Origin: Prevotella sp.
GTDB taxonomy: Bacteria; Bacteroidota; Bacteroidia; Bacteroidales; Bacteroidaceae
Direction: 5' to 3'
Length of the DNA: 53,365 nt
Assembly: GCA_017618275.1 (NCBI GenBank)
Contig: JAFZUS010000100.1
Coordinates: forward strand, 1 to 53,365
Numbering within the stretch: position 1 is the first letter of the stretch; every line of letters begins with the position of its first letter. Under the pieces are notes generated by a model. The model had not been told where the DNA came from. It did no database searches and saw nothing but the letters and a program-made list of their open reading frames with translations. The translations under genes and the position numbers were made by a program. Of this stretch, positions 1-8,213 are shown piece by piece.

Positions 1-33
1 TATTGGAGATATATTGGAGATGTATTGGAGATA
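1..33. repeat. Three 11-nt tandem repeats (TATTGGAGATA/G)
   Basis: Units start at 1, 12 and 23 and differ only in the last base. The array may continue beyond the window edge. It lies just downstream of a leftward promoter (41-50), so it would be in the 5' leader of a gene outside the window. It is one of many short tandem repeats with locus-specific units in this window. Confidence 0.85.
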
Positions 34-40
34 TGATGGG

Positions 41-50
41 TGCAAAGATA
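41..50 (-). promoter_or_regulatory. Leftward Bacteroidetes -7 element (TATCTTTGCA)
   Basis: The complement strand reads TATCTTTGCA, matching TAnnTTTG. Transcription would run left out of the window, through the 11-nt repeats. No good -33 TTTG is seen at the usual distance (only CAAG on the plus strand near 71). Confidence 0.5.
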
Positions 51-178
51 CGAAGAATTATTGAACGATGCAAGAAAAATGCGAGAAAAAATGGATAAAC
101 TTTCGGCATACGATAAAAATGCAGGTCAAAGGGCCTGCATTCTTAGGGCGCATAAAGGGGGGAGGATCTATAACATAA

Positions 179-228
179 TGACGGTTCTTTTGTTATACCT
201 GTACCAGTATGCGACAAAAGAACCGTCA
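179..228. terminator. Long perfect hairpin downstream of the HATPase gene
   Basis: Perfect 15-nt arms at 179-193 and 214-228 enclose a 20-nt loop that itself contains a short inverted repeat (ATAC/GTAT). The hairpin lies about 30 nt past the stop of the leftward HATPase gene and can act as its terminator, but no T-run follows on either strand. A regulatory or mobile palindrome is possible. A smaller hairpin (TGCAGG/CCTGCA) lies at about 120-140. Otherwise 51-256 holds no supportable gene. Confidence 0.5.
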
Positions 229-256
229 CTATATTATATGATATGGCTCCCTTCCC

Positions 257-1171
257 TTAGGATGGCAGGGAAAGTACAAAGCGGGCACCAGGGCCTTCGA
301 ACGTGGTGTCGAGGATGAGATCACCGTTCAGGCGGCGGGCAATGCTGCGGGCTGCGGTGAGACCGACACCTGCGCCTTCGAAGTAACTGTTGAGTTTAGT
401 GAACGGCTCGAAGATCTTTTCGGCATCTTCGGCGGAAATGCCAGAGCCTGTATCTTCGACGATGAACTGCAACTGTGTACCTTGGGGCTTCACGGTGAGT
501 TTCACGCTGCCTTCGGTCGTGAACTTACCTGCATTGTCGAGCAGGGCACCAAGAGCACGCACGGCCTGAGCCTCATTGGTAAGCAACATGGTACTCTTCA
601 CGTCCTCGCCAACTTCGGTGGTGAAGGTCAGGTAACTGGCAGCACCAATGCCTGACTCTAAGACGGCCTTGTTGATGATGTCGCCGACAGTGATGTTGTC
701 ATCTGCCTCGATAGCGGTCTCTATGGCCACGTCATTGGCATTGAGGATGCAGTTCAACTGGCGCAAGGCACTTGCGGGGTTGGTGGTGAGCACCTTCTTG
801 GCCTCAAAGGCGGCTTGCTCGATGAGTTGCATTTTCTGCAACTGCGAGCCGCAGAGTTTCTGGTATTGTTCCTGCAGATCGTGGTTTTGCTGCTGCAGCG
901 TGTTCACGGTGTTCTGCATCTTCTGCTTATCTTCCTCGATCTTGTCGAAGGCGAGAAGGGCCTGCTCATAGCCCTGACCCACGTTGTCAAAGTTCTGCTC
1001 CAATGAACGGTAGTCGGAGAGTAACCTCTCTTGCTCGTCGACGCGCTTTTGGTAGTCTTTCAGCAGTTGCTGTTGTTCCTCAGTGTGATTGTTGGCAGCC
1101 TTTATCTGATGATAGAGTGCAACTCCGAGGATGAGCACTAACAGTACGAGAATAATGATTAGAATGGTCAT
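257..1171 (-). CDS. Membrane-anchored histidine-kinase-like ATPase without a phosphoacceptor histidine
   Basis: 304 residues. An N-terminal membrane helix (about 2-20) is followed by a long coiled coil rich in Q and E (about 30-120) and a C-terminal HATPase_c fold. ATP-binding boxes are clear: N box LDNAGKF (211-217), G1 VEDTGSGI (238-245), F box FEPF (254-257) and G2 GAGVGL (266-271). A normal DHp helix with an H-box is absent: the only histidines before the ATPase domain (H21, H29, H97) are not in an H-E/D-x-x-T/N/K context. It therefore probably does not work as a standard autokinase and may phosphorylate a protein partner or only bind ATP. The start overlaps the stop of the STAS gene (ATGA at 1168-1171), implying translational coupling and a shared function in partner switching. 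The family is certain; the role is inferred. Confidence 0.8.
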   Translation of the reverse strand: MTILIIILVLLVLILGVALYHQIKAANNHTEEQQQLLKDYQKRVDEQERLLSDYRSLEQNFDNVGQGYEQALLAFDKIEEDKQKMQNTVNTLQQQNHDLQEQYQKLCGSQLQKMQLIEQAAFEAKKVLTTNPASALRQLNCILNANDVAIETAIEADDNITVGDIINKAVLESGIGAASYLTFTTEVGEDVKSTMLLTNEAQAVRALGALLDNAGKFTTEGSVKLTVKPQGTQLQFIVEDTGSGISAEDAEKIFEPFTKLNSYFEGAGVGLTAARSIARRLNGDLILDTTFEGPGARFVLSLPS

Positions 1172-1488
1172 GCCTGTTCCTCTTTTTTCTTTTCTACCTT
1201 CATAAACTTCGTAAAGCCGGTCATTGCCAGCACTTTGTAGATTTCAGGATTGACGTTGGTCATCTTGAACTGACCCTTCAACTGCATCACGGTGCGCATG
1301 GTCTTCTGGATGACGCGGAGGCCGGAACTGGCCATGTAAGTCAACTCTGTGCAGTCCATCTCGAGGTCCACGCCTCCGTCCTGAAGGGCGGGCTTGATGT
1401 CCTCTTCAAACTGATTGGCATTCATGGTGTCAATACGGGCACCTGTCTGGATGATGGTCTTGCCACCTTCTTTGATAATCTTTGTCAT
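1168..1488 (-). CDS. STAS-domain anti-sigma-factor antagonist (SpoIIAA/RsbV-like)
   Basis: 106 residues, a single STAS domain of typical length. The phosphorylation loop reads YMASSGLRV, with S54 at the position of the phosphorylated Ser of SpoIIAA; the preceding Asp usual in that family is Ala here. In partner switching the unphosphorylated form binds the RsbW-type kinase and frees its target, and a SpoIIE/RsbU-type phosphatase reactivates it. Both partners are encoded immediately upstream (1528-1941 and 1959-4085). It lies 39 nt after the kinase gene and overlaps the HATPase gene by four bases. No sigma-B-like factor is nearby, so the output may be another protein. Confidence 0.85.
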   Translation of the reverse strand: MTKIIKEGGKTIIQTGARIDTMNANQFEEDIKPALQDGGVDLEMDCTELTYMASSGLRVIQKTMRTVMQLKGQFKMTNVNPEIYKVLAMTGFTKFMKVEKKKEEQA

Positions 1489-1527
1489 AGTCGTATAAAT
1501 GTTAAATATTTGTTTTATGTATTATGT

Positions 1528-1941
1528 TCAAATTGTTTTTTTCATTGTGAGCAGGTTCTTGCCTTCTAATCGCTGGTAGGTCACCTCGTTCATAATGTTC
1601 TTGACAATATAGATACCCATTCCCCCAAGGTCTCTCTCTGCAGGGTTGACATCCATGTCGGCGTCATTGATCTCACTCATGGTGGGGTCGAACTCCTTGC
1701 CTTGGTCGCTGAGAACGAACGTCAGTTCCTTGCCGTCGCTCTCTGCCAGCAGTTCAATGTCGGCCTCCTTGCCTTCGGGGTAGGCATAGGAAATGACGTT
1801 GACCACCATCTCTTCCATGACAAGGTTCAGATTCATCTGGAGTTCCATATCGAGCCCCAGTTCCTCGCCAATCTCTTCTACGAACTGGTTCACTCGTGTC
1901 AGTTCGTCCAAACGATTTTTGATTCTGATTTCCTTTTTCAT
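1528..1941 (-). CDS. RsbW/SpoIIAB-like anti-sigma serine kinase
   Basis: 137 residues, a stand-alone HATPase_c_2 domain. The N-box helix is VMEEMVVNVISYAY (about 41-54) with the E and N expected for Mg-ATP binding; the G1 box is SDQGKEFDP and the G2 box is DLGGMGIYIVKNI. Members of this family phosphorylate a STAS antagonist on Ser and sequester a sigma factor or another client. Gene order phosphatase, kinase, STAS protein on one strand supports a complete switch. The gap to the phosphatase gene is 17 nt, so the genes are likely co-transcribed from the promoter near 4109-4116. Confidence 0.85.
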   Translation of the reverse strand: MKKEIRIKNRLDELTRVNQFVEEIGEELGLDMELQMNLNLVMEEMVVNVISYAYPEGKEADIELLAESDGKELTFVLSDQGKEFDPTMSEINDADMDVNPAERDLGGMGIYIVKNIMNEVTYQRLEGKNLLTMKKTI

Positions 1942-1958
1942 CTTTCATTATTTATTCA

Positions 1959-4085
1959 TTAGGATTTGTCATTTTTTTGTTTGTCCCTGATAACTTTCAC
2001 ACATAGCATGGTGAGGTCGTCGTTGGGATTTGCCCCGTCGCGATGCTTCTCCACCTCCTCGCTCAGGAGTTCGATGGTTTTCTTGCTGCTCTCGAAAGGT
2101 GTGGTTTGCAGAATGTGTAACAGCCGTTCGTCGCTGAACTGCTCTTGTTGGCGGTTCTCGGCCTCGTTGAGACCATCGGAATAGACGAACAGGGGGCGGC
2201 CAGTGATGTCGGCAATCTCTTCACCCTCAAACTCCATCCCTGGCCAGAGACCAATGGGGACGTTTGGAATCATCTCAATGAACTCTGTGGTGTCGTTGCC
2301 AATGAGTATGGGCGGGTTGTGGCCGGCATTACAGAAGTTGAGGTGGCCTGTAGTCAGGTCGATGAGACCGAGGAACATGGTGACGAACATGCTGCGTTCG
2401 TTGTCTTCGCCGGAGAGGGCATTGTTGATGTGGGTGATAATCTCTGCAGGCATCATGCCTTCTGCTGCGAGGGTGCGGAACAGACGGGTGGCCTGCGCCA
2501 TGAAGAGAGAGGCGGGCACGCCCTTGCCCGATACGTCGCCCAAAACGAAATAGAGTTTGTCGCCATAGAGCACATAGCCGTAGAGGTCGCCGCCGACTTC
2601 CTTGGCGGGGGTCATCAAGGCATAGAGGTCGAGATCGGGGCGGTCCGGGAAGATGCTGGGTACCATTGACATCTGGATGTCACGGGCAATACGGAGGTCA
2701 CTCTCGATACGCTCCTTGGCGATGGTCGTCTCCTCCAGTTGGTCATAGGCTGAGAGCAGTTCCTTGTGGGTCTCTTCCAACTTGCTATGTGTATCCTCCA
2801 GTTTCTTGTGGGCAATCCTGAGGCGTCTGGCACTACGGATGCGGAAGAAGAGGAAGATAGCGAGCGACAGTACGATGATCGAGGCGATGATAATGATGCC
2901 AAGGCGCTGTTGCTGGGCACGTTGGCGCTCCTCCTGCATCTTGATCTCATCCACATGGAGGATGGTGTTCATTTCTGCCAAAGCCTTCCTGGTTTCAAAA
3001 CCATTGACCGAGTCCGTCACCTCATACATACGGCTATAGAGTTCAGCCGCTTCACGGAACCGCTTGGTACTTGCCATGATGACGGCACGTTGCTTAAGGG
3101 TGTTCAGATAGTCGGATGCCTCACTGATTCCGTCGTACATCAGCATTTGCTGGTTGTTGAGTTCCAGAGCCTCATTATAGTGACCTTGCAGGATCAGGAG
3201 TTTGGCCCGATAAAAAAGCCAGGAACGGAAAGCATAGTGTTCTTCGGGGGAAATGAGTTCACGCGCTTCATCGAGTATCTGTTCAGCGTGGTCAAGACGA
3301 TTGAGACCGAGGTCTGCACGGGCACATCCGATTTTATAGTATGCCTGGAGGGGGGCGAGGTCCGGGAGATTCGTTGAACATACCTTGTCCACATAGGCCT
3401 TCCATTGCTTCGTCATGTCGTCAAGTTTCTCATACTCTTCTGTGCGCTCGTAAACCTCGGACAGGGAATAGAACAATTCTCCGATTTGTGACGGAGGTTC
3501 TGCTTGTTTTAAAAGTAACTGGATGCTTTTCTGATAACAGTCGGCAGCCTTGTCCATCATACCCATGTTTACATAGGCGATACCCATGGCGTAGTAAGCC
3601 TGGCCCATGCCACCCTCATCTTTCCGCTGCATGGCATCACTCTGCATCTTCTCGGCCTCCTGCAGTCCTGTAGTGACCTTCCCGTCGTAAACGTATGTTC
3701 TTACCAACAGCCCCCAGATTTCGTAATAGGCTGCCAAGATTCTGGTTTTACTGATGATCTCAAGGTCTTTTGGGGCATATTTGTAGACGGAGTCATTCAG
3801 GTCGTTGTTATAGGCAAATATAATTCTGATGATACGTGCATTGACCTCTTCCAGGATGTCCTGCTGGCGTTGTGCCTCCTCAACAAGGTCGCAGGCATAT
3901 TGCCATTGTTCACTAAGGGCACATTGCTCTTCCTGGCTTGCCTGAAATATCATGTTTCGTAAGGTAATACGGTCTTTCCCTTCTTTTGAAGGGAGTTCCT
4001 TCTTGTATTCCTCAAGGGTTTGTGCTGGCAGCAGGATTGCGGTCATCAGAAACAGGATACTGGCTATGGTTCGATAAGGAATCAT
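1959..4085 (-). CDS. TPR-containing membrane SpoIIE/RsbU-type PP2C phosphatase
   Basis: 708 residues from the ATG at 4085. A signal-anchor or signal peptide (about 1-21) is followed by TPR-like helices (about 120-370), a membrane helix (about 396-415), a coiled coil (about 420-470) and a PP2C SpoIIE domain. Metal-binding Asp residues are visible in GGDLYGY (D500), LGDVSGKGVPA (D517), YSDGLNEA (D637) and NDDLTML (D690). The protein would sense a signal through the likely extracytoplasmic TPR region and dephosphorylate the STAS protein encoded downstream. A longer reading frame opens at 4142, but that start lies upstream of the -7 element TATATTTGCA (4107-4116) and would not be transcribed, so 4085 is preferred. 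Confidence 0.88.
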   Translation of the reverse strand: MIPYRTIASILFLMTAILLPAQTLEEYKKELPSKEGKDRITLRNMIFQASQEEQCALSEQWQYACDLVEEAQRQQDILEEVNARIIRIIFAYNNDLNDSVYKYAPKDLEIISKTRILAAYYEIWGLLVRTYVYDGKVTTGLQEAEKMQSDAMQRKDEGGMGQAYYAMGIAYVNMGMMDKAADCYQKSIQLLLKQAEPPSQIGELFYSLSEVYERTEEYEKLDDMTKQWKAYVDKVCSTNLPDLAPLQAYYKIGCARADLGLNRLDHAEQILDEARELISPEEHYAFRSWLFYRAKLLILQGHYNEALELNNQQMLMYDGISEASDYLNTLKQRAVIMASTKRFREAAELYSRMYEVTDSVNGFETRKALAEMNTILHVDEIKMQEERQRAQQQRLGIIIIASIIVLSLAIFLFFRIRSARRLRIAHKKLEDTHSKLEETHKELLSAYDQLEETTIAKERIESDLRIARDIQMSMVPSIFPDRPDLDLYALMTPAKEVGGDLYGYVLYGDKLYFVLGDVSGKGVPASLFMAQATRLFRTLAAEGMMPAEIITHINNALSGEDNERSMFVTMFLGLIDLTTGHLNFCNAGHNPPILIGNDTTEFIEMIPNVPIGLWPGMEFEGEEIADITGRPLFVYSDGLNEAENRQQEQFSDERLLHILQTTPFESSKKTIELLSEEVEKHRDGANPNDDLTMLCVKVIRDKQKNDKS

Positions 4086-4106
4086 GTGTCGAATAATGAT
4101 ATTGGG

Positions 4107-4143
4107 TGCAAATATACACAAAAAATATGGAATAGGAAACAAA
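4107..4143 (-). promoter_or_regulatory. Promoter of the phosphatase/partner-switch operon
   Basis: The complement strand carries TATATTTGCA at 4116-4107 and a possible -33 TTTG at 4143-4140 (spacing 23, longer than usual). The predicted transcription start is about 4100, some 17 nt before the ATG at 4085. Confidence 0.6.
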
Positions 4144-4185
4144 AGGATGGATTTTTTTAAGAAAAGGAACTGATTTTCTCCTTAT

Positions 4186-4959
4186 TTATAGGTCGAGGCC
4201 GTTATTTATGACGACTTGGCGCATGTTTTTCAGCAAGTCGCTGGCGAAGATGAAGTCTGTCAGGCGCTCGTTGGTGGATTTCATAATCTGGCTACTTTCG
4301 CCCTGCCATTCCTTCTCACCTTCGTAGATGAAGATAATGTTCTCGCCGATACCCATGACGGAGTTCATGTCGTGGGTGTTGATGATGGTAGTAATGTTAA
4401 ATTCTTTGGTAATGCCTTGGAGCAGATCGTCGATGACGAGCGAGGTCTTGGGGTCAAGGCCGGAATTGGGCTCGTCACAGAAGAGGTATTTGGGGTTGAG
4501 AGCGATGGCACGGGCAATGGCTACACGTTTCTGCATGCCGCCCGATATCTCGCCAGGAAACTTCTCTTCGGCACCGTTGAGGTTGACGCGGTCCAGACAA
4601 TCCATGGCACGTTTGGTCCTCTCACGGAGTGTCATTGAAGAGAACATGTCGAGTGGGAACATCACGTTTTCAAGAACGGTTAGCGAATCGAAAAGAGCGG
4701 CACTCTGGAAGATCATGCCCATTTCACGACGCATCATGACCTTCTCACGTTTAGACATCCCTACAAAGTCACGCCCGTCGTAAAGCACCTGACCGCTGGT
4801 GGGGTCCAGAAGTCCTACGAGGTTCTTCATCAGCACGGTCTTACCGCTTCCGCTACGACCGATGATGAGGTTCGTCTTACCGTCCTCGAATACGGTGCTG
4901 ATATTCTTCAGTACTTCTTTCCCGTCAAATGACTTGTATAGATTTTTGACTTCGATCAT
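4186..4959 (-). CDS. mlaF: MlaF-type ABC transporter ATP-binding protein
   Basis: 257 residues, one complete ABC ATPase. Walker A is GRSGSGKT (about 34-41), the signature is ISGGMQKRVAIARA, Walker B with D-loop is LFCDEPNSGLDP and the switch His is in INTHDMN. The GRSGSGKT P-loop and SGGMQKR signature are typical of the Mkl/MlaF subfamily, which powers phospholipid movement between inner and outer membranes. The start overlaps the stop of the permease gene (ATGA, 4956-4959), the standard MlaE-MlaF coupling. No substrate-binding MlaD gene follows; the next gene on this strand is the unrelated phosphatase. Confidence 0.88.
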   Translation of the reverse strand: MIEVKNLYKSFDGKEVLKNISTVFEDGKTNLIIGRSGSGKTVLMKNLVGLLDPTSGQVLYDGRDFVGMSKREKVMMRREMGMIFQSAALFDSLTVLENVMFPLDMFSSMTLRERTKRAMDCLDRVNLNGAEEKFPGEISGGMQKRVAIARAIALNPKYLFCDEPNSGLDPKTSLVIDDLLQGITKEFNITTIINTHDMNSVMGIGENIIFIYEGEKEWQGESSQIMKSTNERLTDFIFASDLLKNMRQVVINNGLDL

Positions 4960-5702
4960 GACAGTAACTGGGTTAGAAATACATCACTGAAGAGGATCAA
5001 AACGCTAGAGGTGACGACAGCATCGGTACTCGCCTTGCCGACATTGACACTGCCTCCCTCGACAGTGTAGCCGCAGAAAGCAGGGACGCTGGAGATGATA
5101 AAGGCAAAGAACTGGCTCTTGATGATGCTCATCCAGAGGAACCAAGGCACGAAGTCGTGTTGGAGACCTGCCGTCAGGTCGTCAGGGGGCAGGATATGTC
5201 CGATATAGGAGGTCGCGTAAGCACCTAAGATACCTGTGGCAGAGGAGAAAATCACGAGGAACGGCATGATGGTCAGCATACCCATGATCTTGGGGAGAAT
5301 CAGGTAAGAGGCCGAGTTGACCCCCATGATCTCAAGAGCGTCGATTTGTTGTGTGACACGCATGGTTCCTAATTCGGAGGCTATGTTTGACCCTACCTTG
5401 CCTGCCAGGATCAAGCACATGATACTACTGGAGAACTCGAGGAGCAAGATTTCGCGGGTGGTGTAACCCGACACCCAACGGGGCATCCAGGGACTCTGGA
5501 TGTTGAGTTTCATCTGAATACAGATGACGGCTCCGATGAAAAAGGAGATAATCAGGACGATACCAATGGAATTGACGCCTAACTGCGCCATCTCCTTGAC
5601 ATATTGCTTGAGGAACATCCTGAGTCGTTCCGGACGGGAAAAAGTGCGTCCCATCAACATCAGGTACCTTCCGAATATGGCCAGATATTTGAGTATCATC
5701 AT
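4956..5702 (-). CDS. mlaE: MlaE-family lipid ABC transporter permease
   Basis: 248 residues with five or six hydrophobic segments, the usual MlaE length. Family hallmarks include the amphipathic N-terminal helix with an aromatic/Arg pattern, the stretch EFSSSIMCLILAGKVGSNIASELGTMRVTQQIDALEIMG (residues about 90-130), and the Gly-rich C-terminal part with FCGYTVEGG. It forms the membrane dimer that MlaF energises. The gene is divergent from lptB, another transporter for the outer-membrane lipid layer, with about 100 nt between them holding a -7 element for each. Confidence 0.88.
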   Translation of the reverse strand: MMILKYLAIFGRYLMLMGRTFSRPERLRMFLKQYVKEMAQLGVNSIGIVLIISFFIGAVICIQMKLNIQSPWMPRWVSGYTTREILLLEFSSSIMCLILAGKVGSNIASELGTMRVTQQIDALEIMGVNSASYLILPKIMGMLTIMPFLVIFSSATGILGAYATSYIGHILPPDDLTAGLQHDFVPWFLWMSIIKSQFFAFIISSVPAFCGYTVEGGSVNVGKASTDAVVTSSVLILFSDVFLTQLLS

Positions 5703-5724
5703 TCTTTTGTTCCCTTATTTGGGC

Positions 5725-5733
5725 GCAAAGGTA
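5725..5733 (-). promoter_or_regulatory. -7 element (TACCTTTGC) for mlaE-mlaF
   Basis: The complement strand reads TACCTTTGC about 22 nt before the MlaE start at 5702. No -33 TTTG is found at the usual distance. Confidence 0.55.
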
Positions 5734-5775
5734 CTAAATATTTCTTAATTATGAGTATTTCTTTCTTATTTTTTG

Positions 5776-5785
5776 TACCTTTGCA
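5776..5785 (+). promoter_or_regulatory. -7 element (TACCTTTGCA) for lptB
   Basis: A perfect TACCTTTGCA lies 18 nt before the lptB ATG at 5804. The -33 region is weak. The promoter diverges from that of mlaE about 45 nt away. Confidence 0.65.
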
Positions 5786-5803
5786 GCCAATTAGCAGGCG
5801 ATT

Positions 5804-6637
5804 ATGGAAGAAATGACAACTTATAATGAGCATCTGGTACTACGTACGGAAGGGTTGGTGAAACGCTATGGGAAGCGTACCGTCGTCAATGATGTGAGTT
5901 TCAACGTGAAGCAGGGTGAAATCGTGGGACTGCTGGGACCGAACGGTGCCGGCAAGACGACCTCCTTCTACATGACTACAGGCCTGATCGTTCCCAATGG
6001 CGGCCATATCTATTTGGGCGAAGAGGAGGTGACGTCGTATCCGGTTTACAAACGGGCCCGTGCCGGTATCGGTTATCTGGCACAGGAGGCGTCGGTGTTC
6101 CGTAAGATGAGTGTGGAGGACAATATCCTGTCAGTCTTGGAGATGACTGGTCGTCCGCGCGACTATCAGTTGGAGAAACTGGAGAGTCTGATCAGCGAGT
6201 TTCGTCTGGGCAAGGTGCGTAAGAACAAGGGCGACCAACTCTCTGGAGGTGAGCGCCGTAGGACGGAGATTGCCCGTTGTCTGGCCATCGAACCGAAGTT
6301 CATTATGCTTGACGAACCATTTGCAGGTGTGGACCCCATTGCCGTAGAGGATATCCAACAGATTGTTTGGCATCTGAAGTACAGAAATATTGGAATCTTG
6401 ATTACTGACCACAATGTTGATGAAACATTGGCCATTACGGATCGTGCCTATCTGCTGTTCGAGGGGCGCATCCTGTTTCAGGGCACGCCTGAGGAACTCG
6501 CAACCAACAAGGTGGTGCGTGAGAAATATCTTACGGAATCTTTTGAACTCCGCAAGAAAGACTTCCAGTTGTTGGATGAGCAAAAGCAACAGAAGGAGGC
6601 TGAGAAAGCACAGGAAGATGTTACTGGGGAACGTTAA
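5804..6637 (+). CDS. lptB: LPS export ABC transporter ATP-binding protein LptB
   Basis: 277 residues. Walker A GPNGAGKT (45-52), Q-loop region, signature [16 protein letters not shown], Walker [14 protein letters not shown] and switch TDHNVDET are all present and match LptB closely (ERRRTEIAR and EPFAGVDPI are characteristic). The core is about 245 residues; a charged Lys/Glu/Gln tail of about 30 residues (after LRKKDFQLL) extends it. LptB dimers drive LptFG to extract lipopolysaccharide from the inner membrane. The ATG at 5804 follows the promoter by 18 nt; a second Met three codons on (5813) is an alternative start. Confidence 0.93.
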   Translation: MEEMTTYNEHLVLRTEGLVKRYGKRTVVNDVSFNVKQGEIVGLLGPNGAGKTTSFYMTTGLIVPNGGHIYLGEEEVTSYPVYKRARAGIGYLAQEASVFRKMSVEDNILSVLEMTGRPRDYQLEKLESLISEFRLGKVRKNKGDQLSGGERRRTEIARCLAIEPKFIMLDEPFAGVDPIAVEDIQQIVWHLKYRNIGILITDHNVDETLAITDRAYLLFEGRILFQGTPEELATNKVVREKYLTESFELRKKDFQLLDEQKQQKEAEKAQEDVTGER

Positions 6638-6674
6638 AATTTCCAAAATGTGCAATTATTCCGTCGAATTTGAG

Positions 6675-6684
6675 TAATTTTGCA
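6675..6684 (+). promoter_or_regulatory. -7 element (TAATTTTGCA) for trigger factor
   Basis: TAATTTTG matches TAnnTTTG and lies about 41 nt before the tig ATG, giving a leader of roughly 35 nt. The -33 position is poor. Confidence 0.5.
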
Positions 6685-6725
6685 CCTCCAAAAAGAAATA
6701 TATAATAAATAAGGTATAAGAAAAG

Positions 6726-8087
6726 ATGAAAATTTCATTTGATTGCGCCGATAAAATTAACGGTCTGTTGACAATGACCGTTGAGCCGGCAGACTACCAG
6801 GAGAAGGTAGAGAAGACACTGAAGGACTATCGTAAGAAGGCACAGGTGCCTGGTTTCCGCCCCGGAAATGTTCCCATGGGAATGATTAAGAAGCAGTATG
6901 GTACCGCCGTGAAGGTGGAAGAGGTCAATAGGCTGTTGGGTGAGAAACTCTATGAGTATGTGCGTGAGAACAAGATTCAGATGCTGGGCGATCCCCTGCC
7001 TAATACTGAGAAGCAGCAGCCTCAGGACTTTGAGAAGGATGGTGACCTCACTTTTGTATTTGATATTGCCGTGGCTCCGGCATTTGAGGCTAAGTTGAGC
7101 GGACGGGACAAGATTACCTATTATACCATCACTGTTGATGATAAGATGATTGACCAGCAGGTGAGCATGTACGCTTCACAGGCTGGAGAGTTTGTTAAGG
7201 CCGACGTGTTCAGTGGAAACGATACACTGACAGGCGACCTGCGTGAGTTGGACGAGAAAGGCAACACCCTTGAGGGTGGTATTACCACCGAAGGCGGTAT
7301 GATTATGCCTGCTTACATCAAGGAGGACAAGCAGAAGAAACTCTTCGACGGTTGCAAGCCTGGTGACATCATCACCTTTAATCCTAAGAAGGCCTATCCC
7401 GACAATGATGCTGAGGTGGCTGCCCTGTTGAAGGTGGATAAGGAGAAGGTGAAGGATCTGACATCGGACTTTAGTTACCAGATTACCGAGATCCGTCATT
7501 TCCAGCCCGCAGAGGTGAATCAGGCCCTGTTCGACAGAGTGTTCGGAGAAGGTGCCGTCAAGGACGAGAAGACCTTCCGTGAGAAGATTGCCGAGCAGTT
7601 GAAGGTCCAGTTCGCTGGCAGCAGTGACTATAAGTTCATGCTGGATGTCCGTGAGCATCTTGAGAAGAAGGTTGGTAAACTGGAGTTCCCGGAAGCCCTT
7701 TTGAAGCGCATCATGAAAAACAATAACAAGGATAAGGAAGAGGACTTCGTAGAGAAGAATTTTGAGGCCAGTATCCAGGAACTGAAATGGCATCTGATAA
7801 AGGAACAGATTGTGGCTGCCCAGAATATCGAGGTGAAAGACGAGGATCTGAAGGAGGTTGCCAAAAATGCCATCCGTGCACAGTTTGCCCAGTATGGGAT
7901 GAGCAATGTGCCCGACGATGTTATAGAGAACTATGCTACTGAGCAGTTGAAGAAGCGTGAGAATATTGATAATTTTGTGGATCGCGCCGTCGACATGAAA
8001 TTGACAGAAGTGCTCAAAACAGTAGTCAAACTGGAGGAAAAACCAGTCACTTTTGAGGAGTTTAATAAGTTAATGGAGAGAAAATAA
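6726..8087 (+). CDS. tig: Trigger factor
   Basis: 453 residues, close to the family norm. The N-terminal ribosome-binding domain contains a variant signature around residues 36-55 (KAQVPGFRPGNVPMGMIKKQYG), recognisably the GFRxGxxP loop that contacts the ribosome tunnel exit. A divergent FKBP-like middle domain spans about 150-250, followed by a long helical C-terminal chaperone region. It binds nascent chains at the ribosome. Bacteroidetes trigger factors are quite divergent from the E. coli protein, which fits. It precedes clpP and clpX, a common tig-clpP-clpX arrangement, but clpP has its own promoter. Confidence 0.93.
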   Translation: MKISFDCADKINGLLTMTVEPADYQEKVEKTLKDYRKKAQVPGFRPGNVPMGMIKKQYGTAVKVEEVNRLLGEKLYEYVRENKIQMLGDPLPNTEKQQPQDFEKDGDLTFVFDIAVAPAFEAKLSGRDKITYYTITVDDKMIDQQVSMYASQAGEFVKADVFSGNDTLTGDLRELDEKGNTLEGGITTEGGMIMPAYIKEDKQKKLFDGCKPGDIITFNPKKAYPDNDAEVAALLKVDKEKVKDLTSDFSYQITEIRHFQPAEVNQALFDRVFGEGAVKDEKTFREKIAEQLKVQFAGSSDYKFMLDVREHLEKKVGKLEFPEALLKRIMKNNNKDKEEDFVEKNFEASIQELKWHLIKEQIVAAQNIEVKDEDLKEVAKNAIRAQFAQYGMSNVPDDVIENYATEQLKKRENIDNFVDRAVDMKLTEVLKTVVKLEEKPVTFEEFNKLMERK

Positions 8088-8115
8088 GTTTTTTTACGAA
8101 AAAATAACTCCATTT

Positions 8116-8149
8116 TTTGAAGGGTTATCGACTTTTTTATTTATCTTTG
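8116..8149 (+). promoter_or_regulatory. Promoter for clpP-clpX
   Basis: TATCTTTG at 8142-8149 with TTTG at 8116-8119 (spacing 22). The clpP start is 65 nt downstream. Confidence 0.55.
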
Positions 8150-8213
8150 TGTCCCAATATGCAAGATAAAAGGTCGATAGCCTTTTAATCGTATAAAGAA
8201 AGGAAGATAGAAT

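Noticed and set aside
40-318. 92-residue plus-strand frame at the left edge
   Set aside because: It crosses a leftward promoter and a perfect hairpin and ends antisense within the HATPase gene; no family resemblance.
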